A stretch of DNA of 61,825 nt from an uncultured Saprospiraceae bacterium. GTDB lineage: Bacteria > Bacteroidota > Bacteroidia > Chitinophagales > Saprospiraceae. Of this stretch, positions 34,360 through 43,183 are shown piece after piece. The stretch is from the NCBI GenBank assembly GCA_938022935.1, contig CALIHL010000012.1, forward strand, positions 1-61,825, given 5' to 3'. Within the stretch, counting starts at the first letter, position 1. Every line of letters starts with the position of its first letter. The notes below the pieces were generated by a model. It made no database searches, was not told where the DNA came from, and was given only the letters and a program-made list of their open reading frames with translations. The position numbers and the translations under genes were made by a program.

Positions 34360-35370
34360 ATGAAAAAGACGGTCCTCTCTTGTATTCAACCAACTGGACA
34401 GATGCACTTAGGTAATTACTTTGGTGCAGTTAAGAACTGGGTTGATCTACAAGCAGAATATGATTGCTTTTATGGAGTGGTAGATTTTCATGCCATCACG
34501 ATGCCTTATGACACCAAGAAGTTAAGAAACAATACTTGGGAGCTAATCATGGATCTTGTAGCGGTCGGTATCAAACCAGAACATCTATTTATCCAATCAT
34601 TGGTACCAGAGCATGCCGAGCTATGCTGGATCTTCAATTGCTTTTGTTCTTATGGGCAACTGACAAGGATGACCCAGTTCAAAGACAAGAGTCAAGCCAA
34701 CGAACTAAAAGGTGGGGATAACTATATATCTGCTGGGCTTTTGGATTACCCAGTGCTTCAGGCTGCGGATATCTTAATTTATAAGGCTGACTTTGTGCCA
34801 GTAGGAAAGGATCAAGAACAACATCTTGAATTGACAAGGGACATCGCTCAGCGCTTTAATCATGCTGTTGGTAAAGAGTATTTCGTTTTGCCTGATACTT
34901 TATTTACAGAGACCCCAAAGATTAGATCTACGGCAGATCCTACAAGAAAGATGAGTAAGAGTGCTGGAGCAAAGCACTTCATAAGTGTGTTTGAAGACGA
35001 AGCAAGAGTACGCAAACAGATAAAGTCTGCAGTGACAGATACAGGTGAAGTGGATCCAGAAAACATGAGTCCTGGAGTAGATAACTTGTTTGAACTATTG
35101 AAAGCCTCAGGAGACTCTGTTGGAGCTTTAGACTCTTTGATGACTGATTACAATTCTGGAGCACTAAAGTATTCTGTTCTCAAAGAAGCTGTTGCTGATA
35201 GTGTTGTAGCGATGCTAACGCCTTTTAGAGAAAAAAGAGCAGAACTTTCAGCAGATAAAAGAGCTTTAAAAGATCAAATCAAGGCCTCAAGCTTTGAGAT
35301 TAGGAAGCGAGCACAACAGACAGTCAAAGAGGTGAAAGACTTAGTTGGATTGATGAATGTAAAATACTGA
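34360..35370 (+). CDS. trpS: Tryptophanyl-tRNA synthetase
   Basis: This 336-residue class I synthetase charges tRNA-Trp. The HIGH-like motif is MHLGN (18-22) and the KMSKS motif is intact (RKMSKSAGAK). The GKDQEQHLELTRDIA segment is typical of TrpRS. The stop is one base from the next ATG, so it is co-transcribed with the FAH-family gene. Confidence 0.96.
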   Translation: MKKTVLSCIQPTGQMHLGNYFGAVKNWVDLQAEYDCFYGVVDFHAITMPYDTKKLRNNTWELIMDLVAVGIKPEHLFIQSLVPEHAELCWIFNCFCSYGQLTRMTQFKDKSQANELKGGDNYISAGLLDYPVLQAADILIYKADFVPVGKDQEQHLELTRDIAQRFNHAVGKEYFVLPDTLFTETPKIRSTADPTRKMSKSAGAKHFISVFEDEARVRKQIKSAVTDTGEVDPENMSPGVDNLFELLKASGDSVGALDSLMTDYNSGALKYSVLKEAVADSVVAMLTPFREKRAELSADKRALKDQIKASSFEIRKRAQQTVKEVKDLVGLMNVKY

Positions 35371-35371
35371 T

Positions 35372-35980
35372 ATGAAGATATTTTGCGTAGGCAGAAATTA
35401 TGCTAAGCATGCCAAGGAACTCAACAATGAGGTGCCAACGACGCCTCTGATCTTTATGAAGCCTAAGACGGCATTACTGCCCAATGGGCTCACTTTTTAT
35501 TATCCTGAGTTTTCTAATGACGTTCATTATGAAGGCGAGATAGTTATTAGAATCAGTAAGTCTATAAAAAGCTTAGAGCCATCTAGGGTCAAAGATTTTA
35601 TTGATGGTGTATCTGTAGGTATTGACTTTACCGCAAGGGATATACAAGCTAAGTGCAAAGAGAAGGGTCATCCCTGGGAGTTAGCTAAGAGTTTTGACTT
35701 TAGTGCGGCTATCGGAGATTTTGTTGAGATGGATCTGGAAGAGATATCAAAGAGCGAGATTAAGGTGTTGAAAAATGGTGAGCAAGTACAGCATGGATCA
35801 GCGCTGGATATGATATTTGATATACCGACTTTAGTTAGCTTTATATCACATCGGTTTACGTTACATCGCGGAGATTTGATTTATACGGGAACCCCAGCAG
35901 GCGTTGGCCCAATCGCCAGAGGTGATGTTTTCGAGATATATCTGAATGACAAGAGACTTCTTGTTACAGATATCAAATAG
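35372..35980 (+). CDS. Fumarylacetoacetate hydrolase-family protein
   Basis: These 202 residues form a single FAH domain, as in FAHD1/YcgM acylpyruvases and oxaloacetate decarboxylases. The metal site is read from HYEGEIVIRI (the Glu-x-Glu) together with GVSVGIDFTARD. The C-terminus has the family's LIYTGTPAGVGPIARGD. The natural substrate cannot be told from sequence. The start follows trpS by one base. Confidence 0.9.
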   Translation: MKIFCVGRNYAKHAKELNNEVPTTPLIFMKPKTALLPNGLTFYYPEFSNDVHYEGEIVIRISKSIKSLEPSRVKDFIDGVSVGIDFTARDIQAKCKEKGHPWELAKSFDFSAAIGDFVEMDLEEISKSEIKVLKNGEQVQHGSALDMIFDIPTLVSFISHRFTLHRGDLIYTGTPAGVGPIARGDVFEIYLNDKRLLVTDIK

Positions 35981-36041
35981 AATTATCATATTTGTGCTTT
36001 TTTTAATAAGATCTTTTTACGCTCATTAATACTTAAGAACA

Positions 36042-37295
36042 ATGCCATACTTATTTACATCAGAATCTGTTTCAGAAGGACACCCAGATAAAGTATCAGA
36101 TCAGATTTCGGATGCACTGGTAGATCATTTCATAGCGTTTGATCCTTCATCTAAGGTAGCGTGTGAGACTTTAGTGACCACAGGACAAGTAGTTCTTGCC
36201 GGAGAGGTGAAGTCAAAGACTTACTTAGATGTACAGCAGATAGCCAGAGATGTTATTCAAAGAATAGGCTACACTAAGTCAGAGTACATGTTTGAGGCAT
36301 TGAGCTGTGGTGTGTTCTCATCTATCCACGAACAAAGCCCTGATATCAATCAGGGTGTAGAAAGAAAGAAGAAGGAAGACCAAGGAGCAGGAGATCAAGG
36401 GATGATGTTTGGTTATGCTACCAACGAGACTGAGAACTATATGCCTTTGGCACTTGATCTTTCTCATAAGCTGCTTCAAGAGTTGGCTAAAGTAAGAAAG
36501 GCAGGTAAAAAGATGACTTACCTACGCCCTGATTCTAAGTCGCAGGTGACTATAGAATATAACGACAACAATAAGCCAATAAGAATAGATAGCATCGTAA
36601 TCAGTACCCAGCATGACGAGTTTTCTACTAGTGATGCTAAGATGTTGAAGCAGATAAAGGAAGATGTTATTAAAATAATCGTTCCTGCTGTTAAAAGAAA
36701 ATGTTCAACAGCTGTAAAGAAGTTATTCAACAACAAAATCAAATACTATGTAAATCCGACTGGTAAGTTTGTCATTGGTGGACCGCACGGTGATACAGGT
36801 TTGACGGGAAGAAAGATCATCGTTGATACATACGGTGGTAAAGGTGCTCACGGAGGAGGAGCATTCTCTGGAAAAGATCCATCTAAAGTGGATAGATCAG
36901 CAGCATATGCGACTCGCCACATAGCGAAGAACATGGTTGCGGCAGGTATCTGTGATGAAGTTCTTGTCCAAGTCTCATACGCTATCGGAGTAGCGAAACC
37001 TACTAACATCTATGTCAATACATATGGTACAGCCAAAGTGAAGATGACTGACGGTCAGATCGCTAAGAAGATCTATGGCGTATTTGATATGAGACCATAT
37101 GCAATTGAGAAAAGATTGAAGCTTCGTACTCCAATCTATTCTGAGACGGCAGCTTATGGACACATGGGGAGAACACCAGAAAAGAAGACTGTATCCTTTA
37201 CAGATGGATCTGGTAAGACTAAAACAATGAAGGTCGAGACTTTCCCTTGGGAGAAGCTTGATTACGTATCTAAGATCAAAAAAGCATTTAAGTAG
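36042..37295 (+). CDS. metK: S-adenosylmethionine synthetase
   Basis: This 417-residue enzyme makes S-adenosylmethionine from methionine and ATP. The signatures [29 protein letters not shown] and [20 protein letters not shown] are complete, and [16 protein letters not shown] supplies the phosphate-binding loop. The protein is slightly longer than the E. coli enzyme because of insertions around 150-260, a form seen in Bacteroidota. Confidence 0.97.
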   Translation: MPYLFTSESVSEGHPDKVSDQISDALVDHFIAFDPSSKVACETLVTTGQVVLAGEVKSKTYLDVQQIARDVIQRIGYTKSEYMFEALSCGVFSSIHEQSPDINQGVERKKKEDQGAGDQGMMFGYATNETENYMPLALDLSHKLLQELAKVRKAGKKMTYLRPDSKSQVTIEYNDNNKPIRIDSIVISTQHDEFSTSDAKMLKQIKEDVIKIIVPAVKRKCSTAVKKLFNNKIKYYVNPTGKFVIGGPHGDTGLTGRKIIVDTYGGKGAHGGGAFSGKDPSKVDRSAAYATRHIAKNMVAAGICDEVLVQVSYAIGVAKPTNIYVNTYGTAKVKMTDGQIAKKIYGVFDMRPYAIEKRLKLRTPIYSETAAYGHMGRTPEKKTVSFTDGSGKTKTMKVETFPWEKLDYVSKIKKAFK

Positions 37296-37375
37296 ACATA
37301 ATCGTTCATTTTGCCTATCGAGGAGTTCTCTTTTTGTCTCTGCTCAATTATAATTAGCTTAGCTTAACGTAGCTT

Positions 37376-38152
37376 ATGATCATAGCAGTAGATATAGGGA
37401 ATTCCAATGTTGTAGTAGGTGCTCACAATGGCGAGAAATGGCACCACTTCTGGAGACTACCAACTAACAAGTCAGAGGAAGCTCGCATGTTCTATGATGT
37501 CGAGATTAGAAATCTAATCCTCGAGCATAGCGTAGACAAAACTGAAGTTACAGGTGTTATACTGAGTACAGTTGTTCCCATCTTAAGGGAAGCAATGGTA
37601 GATGTCTTAGGTCGCCTCTTTGGACAAAAGGTGGAGGTCTTAGGACCTGAACTTTATGACAGACTGAATTATAAAGTGCCGAGACCTTATGAGATAGGAA
37701 CTGATTTGGTTTCCAATGCATATTCGGCTTTTAGACAGTTTAAACAAGCGTGTATCGTTATTGACTTTGGCACTGCCCTTACATTTACGACAGTGGATCA
37801 TACCGGTTACATCTTAGGCGTAGCTATTGCACCTGGGATAAAGACAGCTATGAAGGCTTTGTCTTCTAACACTGCGCAGCTTCCTGAGATTCCATTAGAA
37901 CTTCCTAATTCTGTTATTGGTTTGCATACAACACATGCCATGCAAGCAGGTATATTGTGGGGCTATGTTGGTATGGCAAAAGAGTTGATATCCAAGATTA
38001 GAAAAGAGGTAGGAGAAGAGTATATAGCCGTGGCTACTGGTGGACTCTCTTTTGTTATGACACCATTGCAAGAAGTCTTTCATAATATTGATGCGGAGCT
38101 TACGCTAAATGGTTTGAAATATATGTTAGAAGACTTAAAAGCAGAAAATTAG
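37376..38152 (+). CDS. coaX: Pantothenate kinase, type III
   Basis: These 258 residues match CoaX, which phosphorylates pantothenate in CoA synthesis. The phosphate motif DIGNSNVVVG is at 5-14. Further features are the GTDLVSNAYSAF block, the DFGTALTFTTVD motif and PGIKTAMKAL. The next gene starts 12 bases after the stop. Confidence 0.95.
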   Translation: MIIAVDIGNSNVVVGAHNGEKWHHFWRLPTNKSEEARMFYDVEIRNLILEHSVDKTEVTGVILSTVVPILREAMVDVLGRLFGQKVEVLGPELYDRLNYKVPRPYEIGTDLVSNAYSAFRQFKQACIVIDFGTALTFTTVDHTGYILGVAIAPGIKTAMKALSSNTAQLPEIPLELPNSVIGLHTTHAMQAGILWGYVGMAKELISKIRKEVGEEYIAVATGGLSFVMTPLQEVFHNIDAELTLNGLKYMLEDLKAEN

Positions 38153-38164
38153 TATAAGATACAT

Positions 38165-38713
38165 ATGGAGAAATATACAGCAATTAAAGATCGAGCTGCC
38201 AAGTATACTGGTATACTTCAACAAGTCGTAGACTTCAGAGATGCATGGGCAGGAGGATTGAAAGAGAGTATTAAATCGACTTCTAAGAAGATTCTAAAAC
38301 AAACAGGCATCAATGCTCAGATAGAAGTGGAAGAGCGTTTTGAAAATTTAGAATCTATAACTATTTCACTTGGTAAGTCGATCAGCGGAATTGCAGAGAA
38401 TGTCGATGGCGTTAACAAGAGAACAATTATAAAAGACAAAGGATCTTTGGTCTTTAGCCAATTGTTTAATGGTAAAGTGCAAGCTTGGATGACATATCCA
38501 ATCATAGAAGGGTTGATGCAGCCAAAGCCACCAAAGATGATCGGCATCTATGGTCCACCAGAGTTTAATGATGATCTCATCTTAAAAAACTTTGATGACT
38601 TTTTTAAAGAGTTGATCGAGTGGGAAAACTATGACGATGATCAACCAGGACAACAAGTAAATAGAATTGGATTTGGTACTCAACACGGAGGTGCTGAGGA
38701 AGATATAATGTAG
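38165..38713 (+). CDS. Hypothetical protein between coaX and the TerC-family gene
   Basis: This 182-residue soluble protein is not recognised. The first 60 residues look helical (IKDRAAKYTGILQQVVDF...), the middle is beta-like (ESITISLGKSISGIAENV...), and a proline-rich GLMQPKPPKMIGIYGPPE segment leads to an acidic tail. There is no signal peptide or membrane segment. It is closely spaced in a row of plus-strand genes: 12 bases after coaX, 19 bases before the TerC-family gene. Confidence 0.75.
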   Translation: MEKYTAIKDRAAKYTGILQQVVDFRDAWAGGLKESIKSTSKKILKQTGINAQIEVEERFENLESITISLGKSISGIAENVDGVNKRTIIKDKGSLVFSQLFNGKVQAWMTYPIIEGLMQPKPPKMIGIYGPPEFNDDLILKNFDDFFKELIEWENYDDDQPGQQVNRIGFGTQHGGAEEDIM

Positions 38714-38732
38714 ACTGATAAATTAGAATCTT

Positions 38733-39587
38733 ATGTTTCAAATGTTGCTTTTTGATATGCCCAATTGGGGCAGCTCCGAAGTGTGGATGAGTCTATTGAC
38801 GCTTACATTTCTAGAGATAGTATTAGGTGTTGATAATATTATATTCATCACACTTGCAGCTAACAAGTTGCCTGAAAAACTTCAAGCTAAAGCGACTAAC
38901 ATTGGATTGTTTTTAGCTATGTTTTTAAGGATAGCTTTACTCTTTGGTATATCTATTCTGATTGCCATGAAGGATCCTTGGATATCACTTGATTGGTCTT
39001 GGGTTCAGGCAGGATTCTCTGGGCAATCTCTTATCCTCATTGCAGGTGGTGTCTTCCTCTTGTATAAAAGTGTATCTGAGATACATCATAAATTAGAAGA
39101 AGATGACGGGCACGGAGGATCTGGTAAAAAAGGAACTACTACTTTAACCAAAGCTATCATTGAGATTGTACTCATTAATATTGTCTTCTCTTTTGATAGT
39201 ATCTTAACTGCAGTTGGTATGACCAATGGTATACATGGAGCATTGATAATTATGATAATTGCAGTGGTTGTTTCTGTTGGAATCATGATGTTATTTGCTA
39301 ACCCAGTTGGAAGATTTGTTAACAAGCATCCAACTATACAAATGCTGGGTCTTGCTTTTTTAATCTTGATTGGTTTTATGTTGATCTTAGAAGGAGGTCA
39401 CTTAGCTCATCTGTCGATTTTAGGAAGTGAGATTGGTGCTGTTCCAAAGGGCTACTTATATTTTGCCATAGCATTCTCTCTTTTAGTAGAGTTTCTAAAC
39501 ATGAAACTACGTAAGGGTAAGAAAGCGCCAGTGCAATTACATGGTGCTCAAGAGCAAGCTATATCAGAAGGGTTGTTACAAGAATGA
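38733..39587 (+). CDS. TerC family integral membrane protein
   Basis: These 284 residues match the TerC family, with about seven membrane segments and the motif pair FLEIVLGVDNIIFI and IVFSFDSILTAVGM, whose Asp residues may bind metal ions. Members export manganese or act with secretion machinery. The stop overlaps the apbE start by 4 bases (ATGA), so the two genes are translationally coupled. Confidence 0.93.
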   Translation: MFQMLLFDMPNWGSSEVWMSLLTLTFLEIVLGVDNIIFITLAANKLPEKLQAKATNIGLFLAMFLRIALLFGISILIAMKDPWISLDWSWVQAGFSGQSLILIAGGVFLLYKSVSEIHHKLEEDDGHGGSGKKGTTTLTKAIIEIVLINIVFSFDSILTAVGMTNGIHGALIIMIIAVVVSVGIMMLFANPVGRFVNKHPTIQMLGLAFLILIGFMLILEGGHLAHLSILGSEIGAVPKGYLYFAIAFSLLVEFLNMKLRKGKKAPVQLHGAQEQAISEGLLQE

Positions 39588-40654
39588 TAGACTTAAAGTC
39601 AGTGAGATTGCTGACAAAAGGAGGAATAATACTACTCTTGTGTTGCTCTCTACTATCATGTAAGAAGTCTGACGACAAGGATATTACAAAGCAGAAAGCT
39701 CTACCCTCATATCAATTAATGAGCGGAACCACTATGGGTACCTACTATAGAGTTACAGCTCATGGTACAGATCACAAAAGAATAAAAACTTCAATTGATA
39801 GCCTTCTTATTGATATCAATAGCGTAGTATCTACTTACGAACCTCTATCTTTTATTTCGAAAATTAATGACGCAGATGCTCATAGATCATTCGATGCTAT
39901 TCCAAAGCATTTTGACGTCAATCTTAAGTCTGCTCAGCATTGGTATGAGCAGAGTCAAGGTTATCTTGATGTAAGCATTATGCCTTTGGTTAATTATTGG
40001 GGATTTGGGTATCAAGAAAAAAGAGCAGTTTCTGTAGTTGATAGTATGTTCGTGGATAGTGTTTTTCAATTTATAGGATTGGATAAATGGAGTATCTCTG
40101 ATCATGCGTTGTCAAAATCTTCTAAGGAGCAGCAGTTGGATTTTAGTGCACTAGCTAAAGGTTATGCAGTTGACCAAGTAGGGAAGCTGCTTCTTTCAAA
40201 AGGATGTACTGACTTTCTAATTGATATCGGAGGAGAGTATGTTGCAAAAGGAGTAAACGCTAAGGGCTCTTTATGGTCGATCGGATTGTCTACTCCCAGT
40301 GCTGATGCAAAGCCCATAGATGTAGAGTTGGCTATAATGTTAGACAACCAAGCATTGGCCAGTTCTGGCAATTATCGCAATTATCATGAAGCGAATGGTA
40401 AGAAGTATGGTCATACCCTTGATCCGAAGACGGGCTACCCATATCAAGATGAGCTGCTCGGAGTTACTATAATCGCAGATCAATGTATAGATGCTGACGC
40501 TATTGCTACGGCATGTATGGCTATGGGTTATAGAAAAGCTGTTACTTTTATCGATCAGTTACCAGAAGTCGCTGCCTGTTTTCTAATAGGTGATGACGAT
40601 GGAACGATCACATCAAAATTTGCAAATGGATTTATTCGAAGCGTCATCCGATAA
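39584..40654 (+). CDS. apbE: FAD:protein FMN transferase ApbE, lipoprotein
   Basis: This 356-residue ApbE covalently attaches FMN to threonine residues of proteins such as NQR/RNF subunits. A signal with lipobox LLSC (Cys about 27) places it on a periplasmic membrane face. Signatures are SGTTMGTYYRV, the DFSALAKGYAVD block, DIGGEY, and the metal-site HTLDPKTGYP and DADAIATACMAMG. It is coupled to the TerC-family gene, and the exonuclease gene follows. Confidence 0.94.
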   Translation: MIDLKSVRLLTKGGIILLLCCSLLSCKKSDDKDITKQKALPSYQLMSGTTMGTYYRVTAHGTDHKRIKTSIDSLLIDINSVVSTYEPLSFISKINDADAHRSFDAIPKHFDVNLKSAQHWYEQSQGYLDVSIMPLVNYWGFGYQEKRAVSVVDSMFVDSVFQFIGLDKWSISDHALSKSSKEQQLDFSALAKGYAVDQVGKLLLSKGCTDFLIDIGGEYVAKGVNAKGSLWSIGLSTPSADAKPIDVELAIMLDNQALASSGNYRNYHEANGKKYGHTLDPKTGYPYQDELLGVTIIADQCIDADAIATACMAMGYRKAVTFIDQLPEVAACFLIGDDDGTITSKFANGFIRSVIR

Positions 40655-40667
40655 GAAGTCTGAACTA

Positions 40668-41486
40668 ATGGTTGACTTTGTACTTGATAGAGATATCGTG
40701 TTTTTTGATATAGAGTCAACAGGTCTCAATGTCTTAAAAGATAGAATCATACAGATCGCATTGATCAAGTATAAGAAGGATGGTGGGGCACCTGAAGAAC
40801 GTGAATACTTAGTTAATCCTTTAATTCCTATCTCAGCAGAAGCAATGGCTGTACATGGGATTACTCCAGATAAAATAAAGGATCAACCGCCATTTCCTGA
40901 GTACGCTAAAGACATATATGACTTCATTGGAGATAGTGACCTTGGAGGTTATAATTCTGATCGCTTTGATTTGCCAATGTTGACAGAGGAGTTATTTCGA
41001 GCAGGATATGATATGGACGTAGAGAATCGTCGTACGATTGATGTCCAAAAGATCTTCTATAAGATGGAGCCACGGACTTTAAAGGCAGCCTTTAAAGTCT
41101 TCTGCAATAAAGAGCTTGAAGACGCACATGATGCCTTAGCTGATGTTAGAGCTACCGTAGAGGTGCTGGCAGGACAGATATCAAAATACGATGGAGTAGA
41201 TTATGTAGATGGTGATGGCTTTGTAACCAAAGCTCCTATCAAAAACGATATGCAAGCCATCCATGAGTTCATAAGCGATTATAAAGTAGTTGACTTCACT
41301 CAGAGATTGAGAAGAGACCATAAAGGAGAGATCATCTTCAACTTTGGCAAGTATACCAATCAAAAGGTCTCAGACGTCTTCAAGAGAGATAAGAACTACT
41401 ATCACTGGATCATGCAAAAGGACTTCTCTTCACAGGTAAAGAAGATTGTCAAAAAGATCATGGAAGACGTCCAGGCAGCTCAATAA
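40668..41486 (+). CDS. DnaQ-like 3'-5' exonuclease (DEDDh)
   Basis: This exonuclease-domain protein has D-x-E in VFFDIESTGLN, the second Asp in GGYNSDRFDLPML, and HDALADVRAT with the His/Asp pair: the DEDDh set. A C-terminal 90 residues (FGKYTNQKVSDVF...YYHWIMQKDF) resemble a DUF3820-like or 'putative quorum-sensing-regulated factor' segment that follows such domains. I start at ATG 40668, 13 bases after the apbE stop. Starts at 40626 or 40590 are in frame but would overlap apbE by 29 or 65 bases. A role in DNA repair or RNA trimming is inferred. Confidence 0.85.
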   Translation: MVDFVLDRDIVFFDIESTGLNVLKDRIIQIALIKYKKDGGAPEEREYLVNPLIPISAEAMAVHGITPDKIKDQPPFPEYAKDIYDFIGDSDLGGYNSDRFDLPMLTEELFRAGYDMDVENRRTIDVQKIFYKMEPRTLKAAFKVFCNKELEDAHDALADVRATVEVLAGQISKYDGVDYVDGDGFVTKAPIKNDMQAIHEFISDYKVVDFTQRLRRDHKGEIIFNFGKYTNQKVSDVFKRDKNYYHWIMQKDFSSQVKKIVKKIMEDVQAAQ

Positions 41487-41520
41487 AAACAAACGCTCCT
41501 TTGCTAGCGTTGTACATCTG

Positions 41521-42606
41521 ATGATCTGGAGATTAGCATCTTTATTAGTCTTGATATTGTTCGTAGCATGTTGTGAAGAGATGCCTGCGCCGAGTAACTT
41601 GTTGGATATACCATATGAGCCAACAGACTATAACTTAGAGATACCTGATCACTTTCCTAAGATGATCATCCCTGAAGACAACCCCCTAACAGATCAAGGC
41701 GTCACATTGGGTAGAAGATTGTTTTATGATCCAATTCTTTCTGCTGACAACAGTATGAGCTGCTCCTCATGCCATTTACCTCAAGGAAGTTTTACTGATA
41801 ACAACAGTGTCTCTGTCGGTATAGATGGCATCCCTGGCCAGAGAAGCTCTATGAGCTTGCTGGACATAGGATTTAACAACAATGGCCTCTTCTGGGATGG
41901 TCGAGTGGCTACTTTAGAAGAGCAGGCGTTACTGCCTGTAGAAGATCCGATAGAGTTGCATCATACGTGGCCGGATGTTATCGAAGAGTTGAAGGCTCAT
42001 CAACTTTATCCTAAGTTGTATCGAGAGGCTTTTGGTATCTCAGATACATCTGAGATAACCAAAGAATTAAGTGCCAAGGCGCTTGCACAGTTTGAGAGGA
42101 CACTAGTTAGTAGCGGAGCGTCTAAGTATGATCAAATCATCGATGGTATCGCCGTTTTTACGGATGAGGAGTTGTTGGGACATAATATCTTCTTCGATAT
42201 CGAACCTGATGTAAGAAGGCATGCAGAATGTGGCCACTGTCATAATGCACCTTTATTCACGACTAACGAGTACTTCAATAACGGACTAGACAACCCAGAT
42301 AGTGGCAGTCTTTCTGATATCGGTAGAGGAGAAGTTACAGGTACGCCATTCGACAATGGAAAGTTTAGGGTACCATCGCTAAGAAACATCTTCAAGAGTG
42401 CCCCTTATATGCATGATGGGCGATTTGCAACATTTGATGATGTGCTTGATCATTATGATGCAAAGGTCCAGTTTTCACGAAATGTCGACCCTAATCTTAG
42501 AGTTTTGAATCTAAGCGCTACAGATAGAGCTGCTTTAATGGCTTTTATCAAGACATTAGAGGATCCAGTTTTTACCTCAGATACTCGATATCAATCGCCG
42601 TTATAG
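41521..42606 (+). CDS. Di-haem cytochrome c peroxidase, lipoprotein
   Basis: This 361-residue MauG/CcpA-type peroxidase has two haem-binding CxxCH motifs, CSSCH (81-85) and CGHCH (237-241), plus VPSLRNIFKSAPYMHDGRFATFDDVL near the C-terminus, typical of the family. The N-terminus is a lipoprotein signal (LILFVAC, Cys17), so it sits in the periplasm. I start at ATG 41521 because the in-frame start at 41446 would place 25 charged residues before the signal and overlap the exonuclease gene. Confidence 0.92.
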   Translation: MIWRLASLLVLILFVACCEEMPAPSNLLDIPYEPTDYNLEIPDHFPKMIIPEDNPLTDQGVTLGRRLFYDPILSADNSMSCSSCHLPQGSFTDNNSVSVGIDGIPGQRSSMSLLDIGFNNNGLFWDGRVATLEEQALLPVEDPIELHHTWPDVIEELKAHQLYPKLYREAFGISDTSEITKELSAKALAQFERTLVSSGASKYDQIIDGIAVFTDEELLGHNIFFDIEPDVRRHAECGHCHNAPLFTTNEYFNNGLDNPDSGSLSDIGRGEVTGTPFDNGKFRVPSLRNIFKSAPYMHDGRFATFDDVLDHYDAKVQFSRNVDPNLRVLNLSATDRAALMAFIKTLEDPVFTSDTRYQSPL

Positions 42607-42865
42607 GCCCATTTCACACTTTTTTAGATTTTTTTTTGAATAAATGTTAGGCTAACATATAGGTGTATTTAAATAATTATAGAACATTTGTTTAGTCATG
42701 ATCCTTCATAAATAGTTGATAATCAATATCAATTTTGTGATATTTGATGTTTGTTCTGGTAACAATACCGATATTTTGTATTTGATATGGCTAATCTTAT
42801 TATCGATACTTGTATCATGAAACAATGGCAAAAGAGGCTAACGAGTCTCAGCCATCATTTCGGAT

Positions 42866-42887
42866 ATGTTCATGGGATTATGATTTG
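42866..42887 (+). repeat. 22-nt motif, copy 1
   Basis: ATGTTCATGGGATTATG followed by ATTTG. It is identical to 43028-43049 except for one base. It runs into a 12-bp inverted repeat whose arms are 42884-42895 (TTTGTTAATAGA) and 42924-42935. Confidence 0.85.
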
Positions 42888-43027
42888 TTAATAGATTGTT
42901 GCTCTCTTCGGAAATCGCAGCTTTCTATTAACAAACATATAAGCTACTTACAATAGCTTCATTCCATACCAAAGTTGAAAAGTTTTTGAGTTTATATTGA
43001 GAAAGGTCAGAGGTGGCCTTAAGATTT

Positions 43028-43049
43028 ATGTTCATGGGATTATAATTTG
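43028..43049 (+). repeat. 22-nt motif, copy 2
   Basis: ATGTTCATGGGATTATA followed by ATTTG. It lies two bases before the 12-bp hairpin at 43051-43082. Confidence 0.85.
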
Positions 43050-43050
43050 C

Positions 43051-43090
43051 AAAGCTGGTCGTCTGATATCACGACCAGCTTTTCTTTTTT
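43051..43090 (+). terminator. Strong intrinsic terminator-like hairpin
   Basis: AAAGCTGGTCGT (43051-43062) pairs perfectly with ACGACCAGCTTT (43071-43082), followed by TTTTCTTTTTT. It could end the transcript of the peroxidase gene or of an RNA encoded in the gap. It lies 440 bases after the peroxidase stop. Confidence 0.85.
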
Positions 43091-43183
43091 ATACCCAGAT
43101 AAAGACAAGCCAATCCAAAAAGAACAAACCCTTCCTATAGTCGACCGACGACTTCTTATTTTACTTCCTACTTATTTTATTAT

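Larger units (their letters stand above)
42607..43183. other. 577-bp gap with repeated motif and hairpins
   Basis: This is a very AT-rich gap between the peroxidase gene and the convergent VWA gene. It has a T-rich stretch at the left, two copies of a 22-nt motif (42866, 43028), a 12-bp inverted repeat (42884-42935) and a strong terminator-like hairpin (43051-43090). A 24-codon ORF (ATG 42817) runs through copy 1 but is not convincing. Confidence 0.55.

Noticed and set aside
42817-42891. 24-codon ORF through copy 1 of the 22-nt motif
   Set aside because: It ends inside the inverted repeat, has no promoter match, and the second motif copy has no matching ORF start.
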